A stretch of 64,000 nucleotides of DNA from Streptomyces sp. NRRL S-455 (GCF_000717875.1 NZ_JOCT01000004.1:186001-250000); one strand, 5' to 3'. Numbered from the stretch's first letter, positions 39,109-47,932 are shown. Numbers and translations are program-made. Notes: generated by a model not told the origin, from the letters alone.

Positions 39109-41253
39109 ATGGATTCGACACGCGTGACGGAGCAGCCGACCTCCTTCGAACGCCCGCAGCCGGGCATCGACCCCGCGGACCCCCGCGGGGCGCTCGCGCA
39201 CACCCCGACACCGGCTCGTGCGCCCGGCGCGGGCGCCTTACCGGTACAGGGCCGCCCAGGCGGCGATGTCACCGTCCCGGTCACGACGGCCCACACTCCT
39301 CCGGGCACGTCGGAGCCGGGCACCTCCACGCCGTTCGGCAAGGGCAAGGACACCGTGAGCGACCCCGCCTCCGAGCACTCCCAGCCGGGTGCCGAACAGA
39401 CCGCCGAGCGCGACACCCCCCGGCCGCGGCCCGCCCCCGAGGGCATTCCGGTGCAGCCGGCCGACGAGCAGGACCGGCCGGGAGCGAATGCCGAGGGCCA
39501 GGAGCGGCGCAGCGGCCAGAGCCTGCCGCCCGGCCGTCCCACGCCGATGCGGCGGGACGGCGACCGGCTCAGGTTCGTGGGTGCCGCCACCCGGCGGATC
39601 GCCCGTGGCATCGATCTCGACGAGATCGTGATGGGGCTGTGCCGGGCCACCGTGCCCACGTTCTCCGACGCGATCCTGGTCTATCTCCGCGATCCGCTGC
39701 CGGTCGGCGACGAGCGGCCCACGGGCCCGCTGGTGCTCAGGCTGCGCCGCACGGACCGGATACCGGCCGAGCGCGACACCGAGAACGGCTTCCTGCCGGC
39801 CGCGCAGCCCGAACCCAACGAGCTGGACACGGTCGGCGCCGAGCTGTGCGAGGTGCGGCCCGGAAGCGCGCTCGCCGAGGTGCTGCGCGGTGTCCGCCCG
39901 GTGTTCACCGACGCCCCCGCGGCTCGTGCCGCGCTGCCCGAACTCCTCGGTGACGGAGAAGAGTTCGCCGTTCCGGACGGACAGCGGGCGATTCTCGCCC
40001 CGCTGCGCGGCCGGCGCCGGGTCATCGGCGCCGCCCTGTTCCTGCGCCGTCCCGAGCGCCCCGCCTTCGAAGGGGACGACCTGCTGGTGGCCGCCCAGCT
40101 CGCCACGCACAGCGCGCTCGGCATCGACAAGGCCGTGCTCTACGGACGCGAGGCGTACATCGCGGACGAGTTGCAGCGCACCATGCTGCCCGAGACGCTG
40201 CCCCGCCCCACCGGCGTGCGGCTCGCCTCCCGCTACCTGCCGGCCGCGGAGACCGCTCGGGTCGGCGGCGACTGGTACGACGCCATCCCGCTGCCCGGCA
40301 GCCGGGTCGCGCTGGTCGTCGGTGACGTGATGGGTCACTCCATGACGTCGGCCGCCATCATGGGCCAGCTGCGCACCACCGCGCAGACGCTCGCCGGCCT
40401 GGACCTGCCGCCGCAGGAGGTCCTGCACCACCTCGACGAGCAGGCCCAGCGGCTCGGCGTGGACCGCATGGCGACCTGCCTGTACGCGGTCTACGACCCG
40501 GTGTCGCACCGCATCACCATCGCCAACGCCGGTCATCCGCCGCCCGTCCTGCTCCACCTGGGCGGCCGGGCCGAGGTGCTGCGCGTGCCGGCCGGGGCTC
40601 CCATCGGGGTCGGCGGTGTCGACTTCGAGGCGGTGGAGCTGGACGCGCCCGCCGGTGGGACGCTGCTGCTGTACACCGACGGGCTGGTCGAGTCCCGCCT
40701 GCGGGATGTGTGGACCGGCATCGAGCAGCTGCGGGAGAAGCTCGCCGCGGTCGCGCAGCTCACCGGGCCGGACCATCCGCCGCCCCTGGAAGCGCTGTGC
40801 GACGAGGTGCTCGACATGCTCGGCCCGGGCGACCGGGACGACGACATCGCGCTGCTCGCCGCCCGCTTCGACGGGATTGCGCCCAGCGACGTGGCGTACT
40901 GGTTCCTGGAGCCGGAGGACGCCGCCCCCGGGCGGGCCCGCCGTCTGGCCCGGCGCGCGCTGCAGCGGTGGGGCCTGGAGGAGCTCAGCGACTCCGTCGA
41001 ACTGCTGGTCAGCGAGGTCGTGACGAACGCCGTGCGGTACGCGTCCCGGCCGGTCACACTGCGGCTGCTGCGCACGGACGTGCTGCGCTGCGAAGTGGGC
41101 GACGACGTCCCGCAGCTGCCCCGGCTCCGCCAGGCCCGCGCCACCGACGAGGGCGGGCGCGGGCTGTACCTGGTGAACCGGATGGCCCGGCGCTGGGGCG
41201 CGACCCGCCTGAGCACCGGAAAGGTCGTCTGGTTCGAACTCAACCGCGGCTGA
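39109..41253 (+). CDS. PP2C/SpoIIE serine phosphatase with GAF and HATPase domains
   Basis: A 714-residue multidomain signalling protein. Residues 1-145 are Pro/Gly/Gln-rich and likely disordered. About 150-345 contain a GAF-like sensor (LRFVGAATRRIARGIDLDEI, then APLRGRRRVIGAALFL). About 355-590 form a SpoIIE/RsbU phosphatase with YLPAAETARVGGDWYDAIPL, VVGDVMGHSM, NAGHPPPVLL and the metal-binding GDRDDDIALLAARF. About 610-714 form an RsbW-like ATPase (SELVSEVVTNAVRYAS-type, EGGRGLYLVNRMA). Such proteins act in partner-switching control of sigma factors in Streptomyces. The start ATG at 39109 has a weak RBS; an earlier start is possible. Confidence 0.92.
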   Translation: MDSTRVTEQPTSFERPQPGIDPADPRGALAHTPTPARAPGAGALPVQGRPGGDVTVPVTTAHTPPGTSEPGTSTPFGKGKDTVSDPASEHSQPGAEQTAERDTPRPRPAPEGIPVQPADEQDRPGANAEGQERRSGQSLPPGRPTPMRRDGDRLRFVGAATRRIARGIDLDEIVMGLCRATVPTFSDAILVYLRDPLPVGDERPTGPLVLRLRRTDRIPAERDTENGFLPAAQPEPNELDTVGAELCEVRPGSALAEVLRGVRPVFTDAPAARAALPELLGDGEEFAVPDGQRAILAPLRGRRRVIGAALFLRRPERPAFEGDDLLVAAQLATHSALGIDKAVLYGREAYIADELQRTMLPETLPRPTGVRLASRYLPAAETARVGGDWYDAIPLPGSRVALVVGDVMGHSMTSAAIMGQLRTTAQTLAGLDLPPQEVLHHLDEQAQRLGVDRMATCLYAVYDPVSHRITIANAGHPPPVLLHLGGRAEVLRVPAGAPIGVGGVDFEAVELDAPAGGTLLLYTDGLVESRLRDVWTGIEQLREKLAAVAQLTGPDHPPPLEALCDEVLDMLGPGDRDDDIALLAARFDGIAPSDVAYWFLEPEDAAPGRARRLARRALQRWGLEELSDSVELLVSEVVTNAVRYASRPVTLRLLRTDVLRCEVGDDVPQLPRLRQARATDEGGRGLYLVNRMARRWGATRLSTGKVVWFELNRG

Positions 41254-41257
41254 CCGG

Positions 41258-41298
41258 GCTGAGCGGGGAGCGGCGGGTGCCGCCGCTCCCCGCTCAGC
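41258..41298. terminator. strong terminator with 19-bp perfect stem
   Basis: GCTGAGCGGGGAGCGGCGG, loop GTG, then its exact complement. It starts 5 bp after the SpoIIE-phosphatase stop codon. It has no T-tract, as usual in Streptomyces. Confidence 0.8.
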
Positions 41299-41475
41299 TG
41301 TGGGCAGTCCTGCCCCTGGGCCCATCGGGGCGTCGGACAACCGGACGGTCAAGTCCCCTGTTCGCGTGACTTCTGCACGCCCCCCGCGCAAGGCGCGTTG
41401 CACAGGAGCCTCCCCGTGCGTGGAATGCGACAGCGCTCGAAGCTCTGAGTGTCCACAGTCGCACCTGGAGGATGC

Positions 41476-41955
41476 ATGCCCTCTGCCACTGTCCGCAGCG
41501 CCGTGACCGCCGGCGCCCTGGCCGCCGCCCTCACCCTCTCCCTCTCCTCGCACGCCGCCGCAGACGTCGGTGACGAGGACATCGAGCGGCTCAAGCTCGT
41601 CGGCGTCATCAAGTCGGACTCCACCCCGTACTACGCGCTGACCGGCGACAGCTGGACCACGTACATGCACCTGTACACGCCCGACGACAAGCGCGTCGGC
41701 GACGCCACCGCGCGGTGCTCCGCCGCCGATGCGCCCTTGTTCGAGAGCCGCGTGACCACCCAGTGCACGCGGGTCCTGCGCATGAAGGACGGGGAGATCA
41801 CCCTCCACGACGTGATCACCCGCGAGGGCAAGGAGAAGGTCACCGCCAAGACCGCCATCGCGGGCGGCACGGGCAAGTACAACGACGCCGAGGGAGAGGG
41901 ATACATCACCCTCGACGGCGACCGCGTCCTCTTCGACCTCCACGTCGATGACTGA
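41476..41955 (+). CDS. secreted allene-oxide-cyclase-barrel-like protein (copy 1)
   Basis: A 159-residue protein with a Sec signal (SAVTAGALAAALTLSLSSHA, cleaved near AAA-D). The mature domain has LVGVIKSDSTPYY, MHLYTPDDKRVGDATARCSA, QCTRVLRMKDGEITLHDVIT and the glycine-rich AIAGGTGKYNDAEGEGYITL. This matches the small beta-barrel of allene oxide cyclase/dirigent-like proteins. Two conserved cysteines probably form a disulfide. No catalytic role is established for bacterial members. ATG at 41476 follows GGAGG. A tandem paralogue follows 49 bp later. Confidence 0.75.
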   Translation: MPSATVRSAVTAGALAAALTLSLSSHAAADVGDEDIERLKLVGVIKSDSTPYYALTGDSWTTYMHLYTPDDKRVGDATARCSAADAPLFESRVTTQCTRVLRMKDGEITLHDVITREGKEKVTAKTAIAGGTGKYNDAEGEGYITLDGDRVLFDLHVDD

Positions 41956-42004
41956 CCGGTACACCCGTCAGGAACGGCGTCCTTGGACCGACCCAGGAGG
42001 TTTC

Positions 42005-42505
42005 GTGATCACATCGGCTGTCCGTGCGGTGGCCGTCGCCGCCCTCACCACCACGTTCGCCCTTCTTCCGGCTCTGGCACACGCCGAGGAGAAGGACGCG
42101 GACAACGACATCGAGAGGGTCGAGCTCGTCGGCGTCAGCGGGTCCCACACCCACCCGGTCCGGGATGTGGAGACCAGCGACGGCTGGACGAACCACATGG
42201 ACCTCTACACGGAGGTGACCGACGCATCCGGCAAGAAGACGCTGCGGCACGCCGGTGACGGGACGTCGGAGTGCTCCGCGATCGTGGTCCAGGACTCCGA
42301 GGTGACCGCACACTGCACCCGCGTCCTGCGCCTGGCGAAGGGCACGCTGACCCTCAGCGACGTGATCAGGTACAAGCCCGGGGAGCGCGTGACGGCCAAG
42401 ACCGGCATCACCGCCGGCACCGGCCATTACCGAGCCGCCTACGGTGAGGGCCACATCACCCTGGAGGGCCGTCAGGTCCGTCTGGTGCTCGACGTCGACG
42501 AGTGA
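42005..42505 (+). CDS. secreted allene-oxide-cyclase-barrel-like protein (copy 2)
   Basis: A 166-residue paralogue of the preceding gene. GTG at 42005 directly follows AGGAGG. The signal peptide is ITSAVRAVAVAALTTTFALL and cleavage is near AHA-E. Matching segments are ERVELVGVSGSHTHP, HMDLYTEVTDASGKKT, HCTRVLRLAKGTLTLSDVI and GITAGTGHYRAAYGEGHITL. The two cysteines are kept. The two genes likely form one transcript and arose by tandem duplication. Confidence 0.75.
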   Translation: MITSAVRAVAVAALTTTFALLPALAHAEEKDADNDIERVELVGVSGSHTHPVRDVETSDGWTNHMDLYTEVTDASGKKTLRHAGDGTSECSAIVVQDSEVTAHCTRVLRLAKGTLTLSDVIRYKPGERVTAKTGITAGTGHYRAAYGEGHITLEGRQVRLVLDVDE

Positions 42506-42528
42506 CGCGGGGCCGGGGCATACCCGAT

Positions 42529-42562
42529 CGGTGCGGGAGACGCGGTGCGCGATCCCGCACCG
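42529..42562. terminator. hairpin between convergent genes
   Basis: CGGTGCGGGA and TCCCGCACCG (10-bp perfect stem) around a 14-base loop, just after the second AOC-like gene. Confidence 0.6.
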
Positions 42563-42578
42563 GTGCCGTTGGCAGCCC

Positions 42579-43136
42579 TCAGTCCTGGACCCCGGAGGTC
42601 TTCTCGATGAGGCGGGTGAACACGATGAGCGCCCCCAGGGCGGGCAGCAGCCCGGCCAGTGTCCACAGGACGCAGAAACCCGCCGCCGCACCGGCCCCCA
42701 TGTGCAGCACCGTGGGCGCGTCTTCGGGCATTCCGGCCACCATCAGCAGGAAGATGATGGAGAGAATGCCCATGGCGATGATGGTGAAGAACGGCCACAG
42801 ATAGTTCACCACGGGCAGGATGCCCGCCTTTCTGGCCTTCTTCAGGAAGTTGTTGTCACAGGCCCGGGTGATCATCGCCAGGATGGCGAACACGGACCCG
42901 ATGATGACGCCCACCATGGAAACGGCGACACCGGTCACCTCGTCCATCGGCAGGTCGTCGTCATGGCCGAGCCAGGCGCCCCCGGCCGCGCCGAACAGCG
43001 CTCCCAGCGGCTCCCCCCACCACCAGCTCCTCAGACTCACGTGCACGAGCCGCATGAACTCCTTGAAGTACTTGTCCCCCGTGGTGCGCCCGCTGGGCTC
43101 CTCCGGGTACGGGTCACATCCTGAGGCCCTCACCAC
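42579..43136 (-). CDS. four-helix membrane protein of unknown function
   Basis: A 185-residue protein that I do not recognise. Hydrophobic segments are LGALFGAAGGAWLG, VTGVAVSMVGVIIGSVFAIL, LWPFFTIIAMGILSIIFLLM and GAGAAAGFCVLWTLAGLLPA, with a Lys/Arg-rich cytosolic loop (NNFLKKARKAG) between the second and third. The first 45 residues are charged (DPYPEEPSGRTTGDKYFKEF). GTG at 43136 overlaps the end of the small upstream gene; an internal ATG at 43055 after AAGGAG is the alternative start. Function cannot be assigned. Confidence 0.6.
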   Translation of the reverse strand: MVRASGCDPYPEEPSGRTTGDKYFKEFMRLVHVSLRSWWWGEPLGALFGAAGGAWLGHDDDLPMDEVTGVAVSMVGVIIGSVFAILAMITRACDNNFLKKARKAGILPVVNYLWPFFTIIAMGILSIIFLLMVAGMPEDAPTVLHMGAGAAAGFCVLWTLAGLLPALGALIVFTRLIEKTSGVQD

Positions 43137-43353
43137 CGTTCCCGCGCCCTTCCGCCGCTATCTTCGCCCCGTAGAGACCCATGTCCCGTATGGCGTCGTA
43201 CAGCGACGCGCAGCGCTCGTCCGGGGCATCCTCCTGAGGCTCGGCCTCCGGGGCCCCGCCGGCGGCGCGAACGAGACGGCTACGCGTGATGCCGGGGTCG
43301 AAGTCACGGGTGCCGGCGTTCTGCTCGCGGGTCCCGCGAAGAGAGCTATCCAT
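43114..43353 (-). CDS. small hydrophilic hypothetical protein upstream of the membrane protein
   Basis: A 79-residue protein from ATG at 43353, preceded by AGGTGG. It shows SLRGTREQNAGTRDF, then EPQEDAPDERCASLYDAIRD and GLYGAKIAAEGRG. It has no recognised domain. Its 3' end overlaps the following gene by about 23 bp, implying co-translation. Confidence 0.5.
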   Translation of the reverse strand: MDSSLRGTREQNAGTRDFDPGITRSRLVRAAGGAPEAEPQEDAPDERCASLYDAIRDMGLYGAKIAAEGRGNGGEGLRM

Positions 43354-43499
43354 GAGGCGCGCCACCTTTCATGCACGCCGGTCGGCGCGCTGGGAATGGG
43401 GCCTGAACATGCGCTCAACCATAAGCCGCTTCCATCGACCAGGCCCGTCCTGACGACATTCAGGTGAATCTCAGGTGAATTTTCTCGGGCCTGAATCGC

Positions 43500-43525
43500 G
43501 GGCGCCCGGTTCTCGCCGGGCGCCC
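43500..43525. terminator. terminator of the PBP1 gene
   Basis: GGGCGCCCGG, loop TTCTCG, CCGGGCGCCC. It lies 12 bp after the PBP stop codon at 43537 on the minus strand. Confidence 0.65.
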
Positions 43526-43536
43526 TTCCGCGTCTC

Positions 43537-45855
43537 CTACTCCTCGTTCCCGGACCTGACCGGATCGAGCGGGTCGCCGCTGTCCGTCGGTGTCGACTCC
43601 GGGGTCGTCGGCGGACTGAAGCTGGGCGGTGGCGTGGTCGGAGACGGCGGCGGCGAGCTGCTCGGCGCCTCCGTCGTCGGCGGCGGGGACGACGACGGCT
43701 CCTCGGTCGTCGGCTCCTGCGTGGGCTCCTCGGTCGTCGGCTCCTGCGTGGGCGTCGGCGTCCGCGTCGGCTTGATGGCCGCGCCCTGCCGGGTGTCCAG
43801 GTCGAACTCGGTGACGTCACCCATCACACCGAAGGTGTACGCCGCCCAGATCTGCGCCGGGAAGCCACCGCCGTCGACCCGGGGCTCGCCGCCCGCCTCG
43901 TACATCGGGACCTGCTTGTAGGGGGGCTTGTCGTCCTGGCCGAACAGGCCGACCGAGGTGACCAGGTTCGGCGTGTAGCCGGTGAACCAGGCCGACTTGT
44001 TGTTGTCGGACGTACCCGTCTTGCCCGCGACCTGCTGGCCGTCGCGCTGGGGGTTGTTGCGCACCGACGCCTGGGCGGTGCCGTCGTCGACCACGCCGGT
44101 CAGCACCGACGTCACCGAGTCGGCGGCCTCAGGGCTGATGACCTGGTCACCGATCGGGTCGGGCATCTTCACGGTGCGGTTCAGGTGCTCCGCCGACTTC
44201 ACGATGGCCGGGGTGACCTTCTTGCCGTGGTTGTCCAGGGTGGCGTAGACGCCGGCCATTTCCAGGGGGCTGGCACCCATGCTGCCCAGGGTCTGAGCGG
44301 GCACGGCCTCCATGTTCTCGGTGTCCATGCCGAGCTTGCCGGCGACGTCCACCACCTCGGACATGCCGACGTCGACGCCCATCTGGGCGAAGACCGAGTT
44401 GACGGACTTGTTCATCGCCGTCTGGACGGAGATCGGGCCGTAGTTCCTGTCGTCCTCGTTCTCGGGGGCGAAGCCGACCTCGCTGCCGTTGTCCATGACC
44501 GGGCGCTTGCTCGTGCCGTCGTAGACCGTGCTCGCGGTGATCGGATCGCCGTCCTGCGTCTTCGCCTGCTCCTCCAGGGCCGCGGCCAGGATGACCGGCT
44601 TGAAGGTGGAGGCGGGCTGGTAGTCGGTGCGGGTGGCGTTGTTGGTCCAGTGCTTGAAGTAGTTCTCGCCGCCGTACATCGCGACCACGGCGCCCGTCTT
44701 CGGGTTCACGGAGGCGGCACCGGCCTGGACGTCCGCGTCGACCTCGCGCTTGTCGGGGTCGAGCTTGCTGGTCAGTTGCCGCTGGACCGACTTCTCCAGC
44801 GCGGCCTGCTTCTTCTTGTCGATGTTGAGGTTGATGGTCCAGCCGCCGGCGTTGACCATCGCCTCGGCTTCCTTGCGGCTGCTCGCGGCACCGTCTGCGA
44901 CGAGTTGCTTCTCCAGTGCCGCGTTCGCCGCGTTGACCAGATAGCCCTTCTGGCCCTCCATGCCGGGGACGGGCTTGGGCTCCTCCGGCACCGGGAACCT
45001 CATACCGGCCCGCTCGGACCGGCTCAGCCACTTCTCCTCGACCATGTTGTCCAGGACGTAGTTCCAGCGGGCCTTCACCAGCTTCCTGCCGCGCTCCGAC
45101 GCGACCGCCCAGTCGTACTGGCTGGGGGCCTGGAGCAGCGCGGCGAGGTAGGCGCCCTGCGCGACCGTGAGGTCCTCGGCGTCGGTGCGGTAGTAGGCCT
45201 GGGCGGCGGCCTGGATGCCGTAGGCGTTGCGGCCGTAGTAGCTGGTGTTGATGTAGCCGGCGAGGATGTAGTCCTTGGACTTCTCCCGGTCCAGCTTCAG
45301 CGAGATGACCAGTTCCTTGAGCTTGCGGGAGACGGTCTGTTCCTGCGTCAGGTAGTAGTTCTTGACGTACTGCTGGGTGATCGTCGAACCGCCCTGCGCG
45401 CCGCGGCCGGAGACGGTGTTGAGCAGGCCGCGGGCGGTGCCCTTGAGGTCGACGCCGGCATCCTTGAAGAAGGTCTTGTTCTCGGCCGCGACGAACGTCA
45501 GGCGCACCTCTTTGGGGACCCTGGACAGATCGACGACCTCGCGGTTGACCTTGCCGTCGCGGGCCATGATCGAGCCGTCGCTGTACTTGTAGATGTTGCT
45601 CTGCCGCTTGGCGTCGGCGTTCCCCTCGGGGATGTCGATCACCATGTACAGCACGATGAAGGCGCCCATACCGAGCAGGCACAGGCCGAAGAAGGTGCCG
45701 ACGATCTTCTTCCAGGTGAAGAGCCTGCGTATGCCGCTCTTCCCGGCCGCGCCCGACGAACGGCGGCGCTTGGGCGCCGCCCGGCGCCCACCGCGCTGTC
45801 TGGCGCGTCTCTCTTCCGCTCGTCCCATGGGTCCGATCTGCTCCGCTTCGCTCAT
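43537..45855 (-). CDS. class A penicillin-binding protein (transglycosylase/transpeptidase)
   Basis: A 772-residue bifunctional cell-wall synthase. Residues about 1-48 are basic and cytosolic; one membrane helix follows (IVGTFFGLCLLGMGAFIVLY). The glycosyltransferase 51 domain contains FVAAENKTFFKDAGVDLKG (catalytic Glu) and GGSTITQQYVKNYYL. The transpeptidase domain has STFK (active Ser), SVNS and KTGT. The last 80 residues are a Pro/Thr/Ser/Glu tail with repeated TEEP and SSSPPP units, likely spanning the wall. It is divergent from the SPFH gene and ends at a clear hairpin. Confidence 0.95.
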   Translation of the reverse strand: MSEAEQIGPMGRAEERRARQRGGRRAAPKRRRSSGAAGKSGIRRLFTWKKIVGTFFGLCLLGMGAFIVLYMVIDIPEGNADAKRQSNIYKYSDGSIMARDGKVNREVVDLSRVPKEVRLTFVAAENKTFFKDAGVDLKGTARGLLNTVSGRGAQGGSTITQQYVKNYYLTQEQTVSRKLKELVISLKLDREKSKDYILAGYINTSYYGRNAYGIQAAAQAYYRTDAEDLTVAQGAYLAALLQAPSQYDWAVASERGRKLVKARWNYVLDNMVEEKWLSRSERAGMRFPVPEEPKPVPGMEGQKGYLVNAANAALEKQLVADGAASSRKEAEAMVNAGGWTINLNIDKKKQAALEKSVQRQLTSKLDPDKREVDADVQAGAASVNPKTGAVVAMYGGENYFKHWTNNATRTDYQPASTFKPVILAAALEEQAKTQDGDPITASTVYDGTSKRPVMDNGSEVGFAPENEDDRNYGPISVQTAMNKSVNSVFAQMGVDVGMSEVVDVAGKLGMDTENMEAVPAQTLGSMGASPLEMAGVYATLDNHGKKVTPAIVKSAEHLNRTVKMPDPIGDQVISPEAADSVTSVLTGVVDDGTAQASVRNNPQRDGQQVAGKTGTSDNNKSAWFTGYTPNLVTSVGLFGQDDKPPYKQVPMYEAGGEPRVDGGGFPAQIWAAYTFGVMGDVTEFDLDTRQGAAIKPTRTPTPTQEPTTEEPTQEPTTEEPSSSPPPTTEAPSSSPPPSPTTPPPSFSPPTTPESTPTDSGDPLDPVRSGNEE

Positions 45856-46088
45856 GTGTGCTCATATGTCACACAGGTTCGCCGCTCAGGTCAGCTCAGA
45901 AAGCTAACACCGGGAGACAAGGGACAGGGCTGCCGATCCGGCTCTTCGCGGACGTGACAATCAGCACCCACCCCAACGGAACCGACGTTCGAGACGCCCG
46001 CAGGGTTGCCAGAACCCCGAAAAGTGATATCACTTAGATAGATGGAAGCTAGGCAGGAGAGGCTTCCCAGGAGAACGGGGGATCACCC
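45856..46088. promoter_or_regulatory. divergent PBP1/SPFH promoter region with a 14-bp palindrome
   Basis: The gap contains AAGTGATATCACTT at 46023-46036, a perfect palindrome in an unusually AT-rich patch, followed by AGATAGATGGAAG. It lies 53 bp before the SPFH start. It is a good candidate operator for the ribbon-helix-helix protein encoded downstream in the same operon. Confidence 0.55.
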
Positions 46089-47033
46089 ATGTCCATACAG
46101 GAACCGCAGATCACGGCCGATGCGCCCGACATGCCCGAGATGCCGGCGCCCCGCGTGCGGGAGGTCACCGCGCACAGCATCGGCGGTGGTCTCGCTCTGC
46201 TGTTCGGCCTGGTCGGACTGCTGGCCGGTGCCGGGCTGATCGCGGTCGCCACGCAGGTGGACGGGGCCGGCGCCAAGGCCGCGCTGATCATCACCGGCAT
46301 CCTGGTCGCGCTCGCGGCCTTCCTGGCCATGTGCGGGCTGAACATGGTGGCGCCCGGTGAGGCCCGGGTCGTCCAGCTCTTCGGCCGCTACCGGGGGACT
46401 ATCCGGCAGGACGGCCTGCGCTGGGTGAACCCCCTCACCTCACGCACCAAGATCTCGACGCGGGTCCGCAATCACGAGACCGCCGTCCTGAAGGTCAACG
46501 ACGCCTACGGCAACCCGATCGAGCTCGCCGCGGTCGTGGTGTGGCGGGTCGAGGACACCGCCCAGGCCGTCTTCGAGGTGGACGACTACGTCGAGTTCGT
46601 CTCCACGCAGACCGAGGCGGCCGTGCGGCACATCGCCATCGAGTACCCCTACGACGCCCACGAGGAGGACGGCCTCTCGCTGCGCGGCAACGCCGAGGAG
46701 ATCACCGAGAAGCTCGCCGTCGAACTGCACGCGCGCGTGGAGGCGGCCGGGGTGCAGATCATCGAGTCGCGCTTCACCCACCTCGCGTACGCCCCCGAGA
46801 TCGCCTCGGCGATGCTCCAGCGGCAGCAGGCCGGAGCGGTGGTCGCGGCGCGGCGGCAGATCGTGGACGGGGCGGTGGGGATGGTCGAGGCCGCGATCGC
46901 CCGGATCACCGAGCGGGACATCGTGGAGCTGGACTCCGAACGGAAGGCGGCGATGGTCTCCAACCTGATGGTGGTGCTGTGCGGTGACCGCGCCGCGCAG
47001 CCGGTCCTCAACACCGGGTCCCTCTACCAGTGA
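46089..47033 (+). CDS. SPFH/Band 7 membrane protein
   Basis: A 314-residue protein. Two hydrophobic helices lie at about residues 31-85 (GGGLALLFGLVGLLAGAGLI and AALIITGILVALAAFLAM). They are followed by an SPFH/prohibitin-homology domain starting LNMVAPGEARVVQLFGRYRG, with NPLTSRTKISTRVRNHETAV and VAVELHARVEAAGVQIIESR-like sequence. The C-terminal helix is rich in Ala/Gln/Arg (MLQRQQAGAVVAARRQIVDG). SPFH proteins scaffold membrane microdomains. The stop TGA overlaps the GTG start of the next gene. Confidence 0.88.
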   Translation: MSIQEPQITADAPDMPEMPAPRVREVTAHSIGGGLALLFGLVGLLAGAGLIAVATQVDGAGAKAALIITGILVALAAFLAMCGLNMVAPGEARVVQLFGRYRGTIRQDGLRWVNPLTSRTKISTRVRNHETAVLKVNDAYGNPIELAAVVVWRVEDTAQAVFEVDDYVEFVSTQTEAAVRHIAIEYPYDAHEEDGLSLRGNAEEITEKLAVELHARVEAAGVQIIESRFTHLAYAPEIASAMLQRQQAGAVVAARRQIVDGAVGMVEAAIARITERDIVELDSERKAAMVSNLMVVLCGDRAAQPVLNTGSLYQ

Positions 47034-47278
47034 CGGCCCCTTCCGACGGCCCGGACCCCCGACGCCGGCCACAGCAGCAGCGCAAGCAGGTGCTGCTGCG
47101 GCTGGACCCGGCGGTGTACGAGGCGCTCGCGCGGTGGGCCGGGGACGAGCTGCGGTCCGCGAACGCGCAGATCGAGTTCCTGCTGCGCAGGGCCCTCAAG
47201 GAGGCCGGGCGGCTGCCGCGGGAGACCGGGCCGTTGCCCCGGCGCGGCCGGCCGCCGGTCGACGGCGGGAACGGATAG
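47030..47278 (+). CDS. Arc/CopG-type ribbon-helix-helix DNA-binding protein
   Basis: An 82-residue protein. The ribbon strand is KQVLLRLDPAVYEALARWAG and the second helix is RSANAQIEFLLRRALKEAG, matching the Arc/MetJ fold including the polar strand residues that contact DNA. N- and C-terminal tails are Pro/Arg-rich. It is translationally coupled (GTGA) to the SPFH gene. It probably autoregulates the pair; the palindrome at 46023-46036 is the obvious site. Confidence 0.82.
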   Translation: MTAPSDGPDPRRRPQQQRKQVLLRLDPAVYEALARWAGDELRSANAQIEFLLRRALKEAGRLPRETGPLPRRGRPPVDGGNG

Positions 47279-47356
47279 GGAACGGTGCGGCGTAACGGTG
47301 TAGCAGAACCGTGACAAGCGGCCGCCACCTGCGCGGCCGTACGCCACGACGCCAGC

Positions 47357-47399
47357 TACACACTCTGCGTATACACGCGACGTATACACCGTGTGTATG
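47357..47399. promoter_or_regulatory. PadR operator cluster
   Basis: CGTATACAC occurs at 47368-47376 and 47381-47389 as direct repeats 13 bp apart. A diverged CTACACAC lies before them and an inverted GTGTGTAT after, at 47391-47398. The cluster ends 8 bp before the PadR gene start, so it probably overlaps the promoter. PadR-type repressors typically bind ATAC/GTAT-rich repeats of this kind. Confidence 0.65.
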
Positions 47400-47407
47400 G
47401 TGCTCGC

Positions 47408-47932
47408 ATGTCCATCGGTCACACACTTCTGGGACTCCTGGAGTCCGGACCCCGCCACGGTTACGACCTCAAGCGGGCCTTCGACGAGAAGTTCGGTCAC
47501 GACCGGCCGCTGCACTACGGCCAGGTCTACTCGACGATGTCGCGGCTGCTGAAGAGCGGGCTCGTCGAGATCGACGGGATCGAGGCGGGCGACGGCCCGG
47601 AGCGGAAGCGGTACGCCATCACCGACGCCGGGATCACCGACGTGGAGCGGTGGCTCGCGACGCCCGAGAAGCCGGAGCCGTACCTCCAGTCGACCCTCTA
47701 CACCAAGGTCGTCCTCGCGCTGCTCACCGAGCGGAACGCGGGCGACATCCTCGACTCGCAGCGCTCCGAGCACCTGCGCAGCATGCGGATCCTCACCGAC
47801 CGCAAGCGCAAGGGCGATCTGGCCGATCAGCTCATCTGCGACCACGCACTGTTCCACCTGGAGGCGGACCTGCGCTGGCTGGAACTGACCGCGGCCCGTC
47901 TGGACAAGCTCCGTGAGGCGGTGACCCGGTGA
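47408..47932 (+). CDS. PadR-family transcriptional regulator
   Basis: A 174-residue winged-helix repressor. It starts MSIGHTLLGLLESGPRHGYD, followed by LHYGQVYSTMSRLLKSGLVE, the PadR recognition helix, and RKRYAITDAGITDVERWL, the wing. The C-terminal helical part (Vir_Act_alpha_C type) mediates dimerisation. ATG at 47408 is chosen over an upstream GTG-region start because the operator lies there. Its stop overlaps the GTG of the ABC ATPase gene, so it likely controls this exporter. Confidence 0.9.
   Translation: MSIGHTLLGLLESGPRHGYDLKRAFDEKFGHDRPLHYGQVYSTMSRLLKSGLVEIDGIEAGDGPERKRYAITDAGITDVERWLATPEKPEPYLQSTLYTKVVLALLTERNAGDILDSQRSEHLRSMRILTDRKRKGDLADQLICDHALFHLEADLRWLELTAARLDKLREAVTR

Noticed and set aside
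38924..39127. 67-codon frame upstream of the SpoIIE-type phosphatase
   Set aside because: It has a fair RBS but no domain and overlaps the next start; not enough to call a gene.
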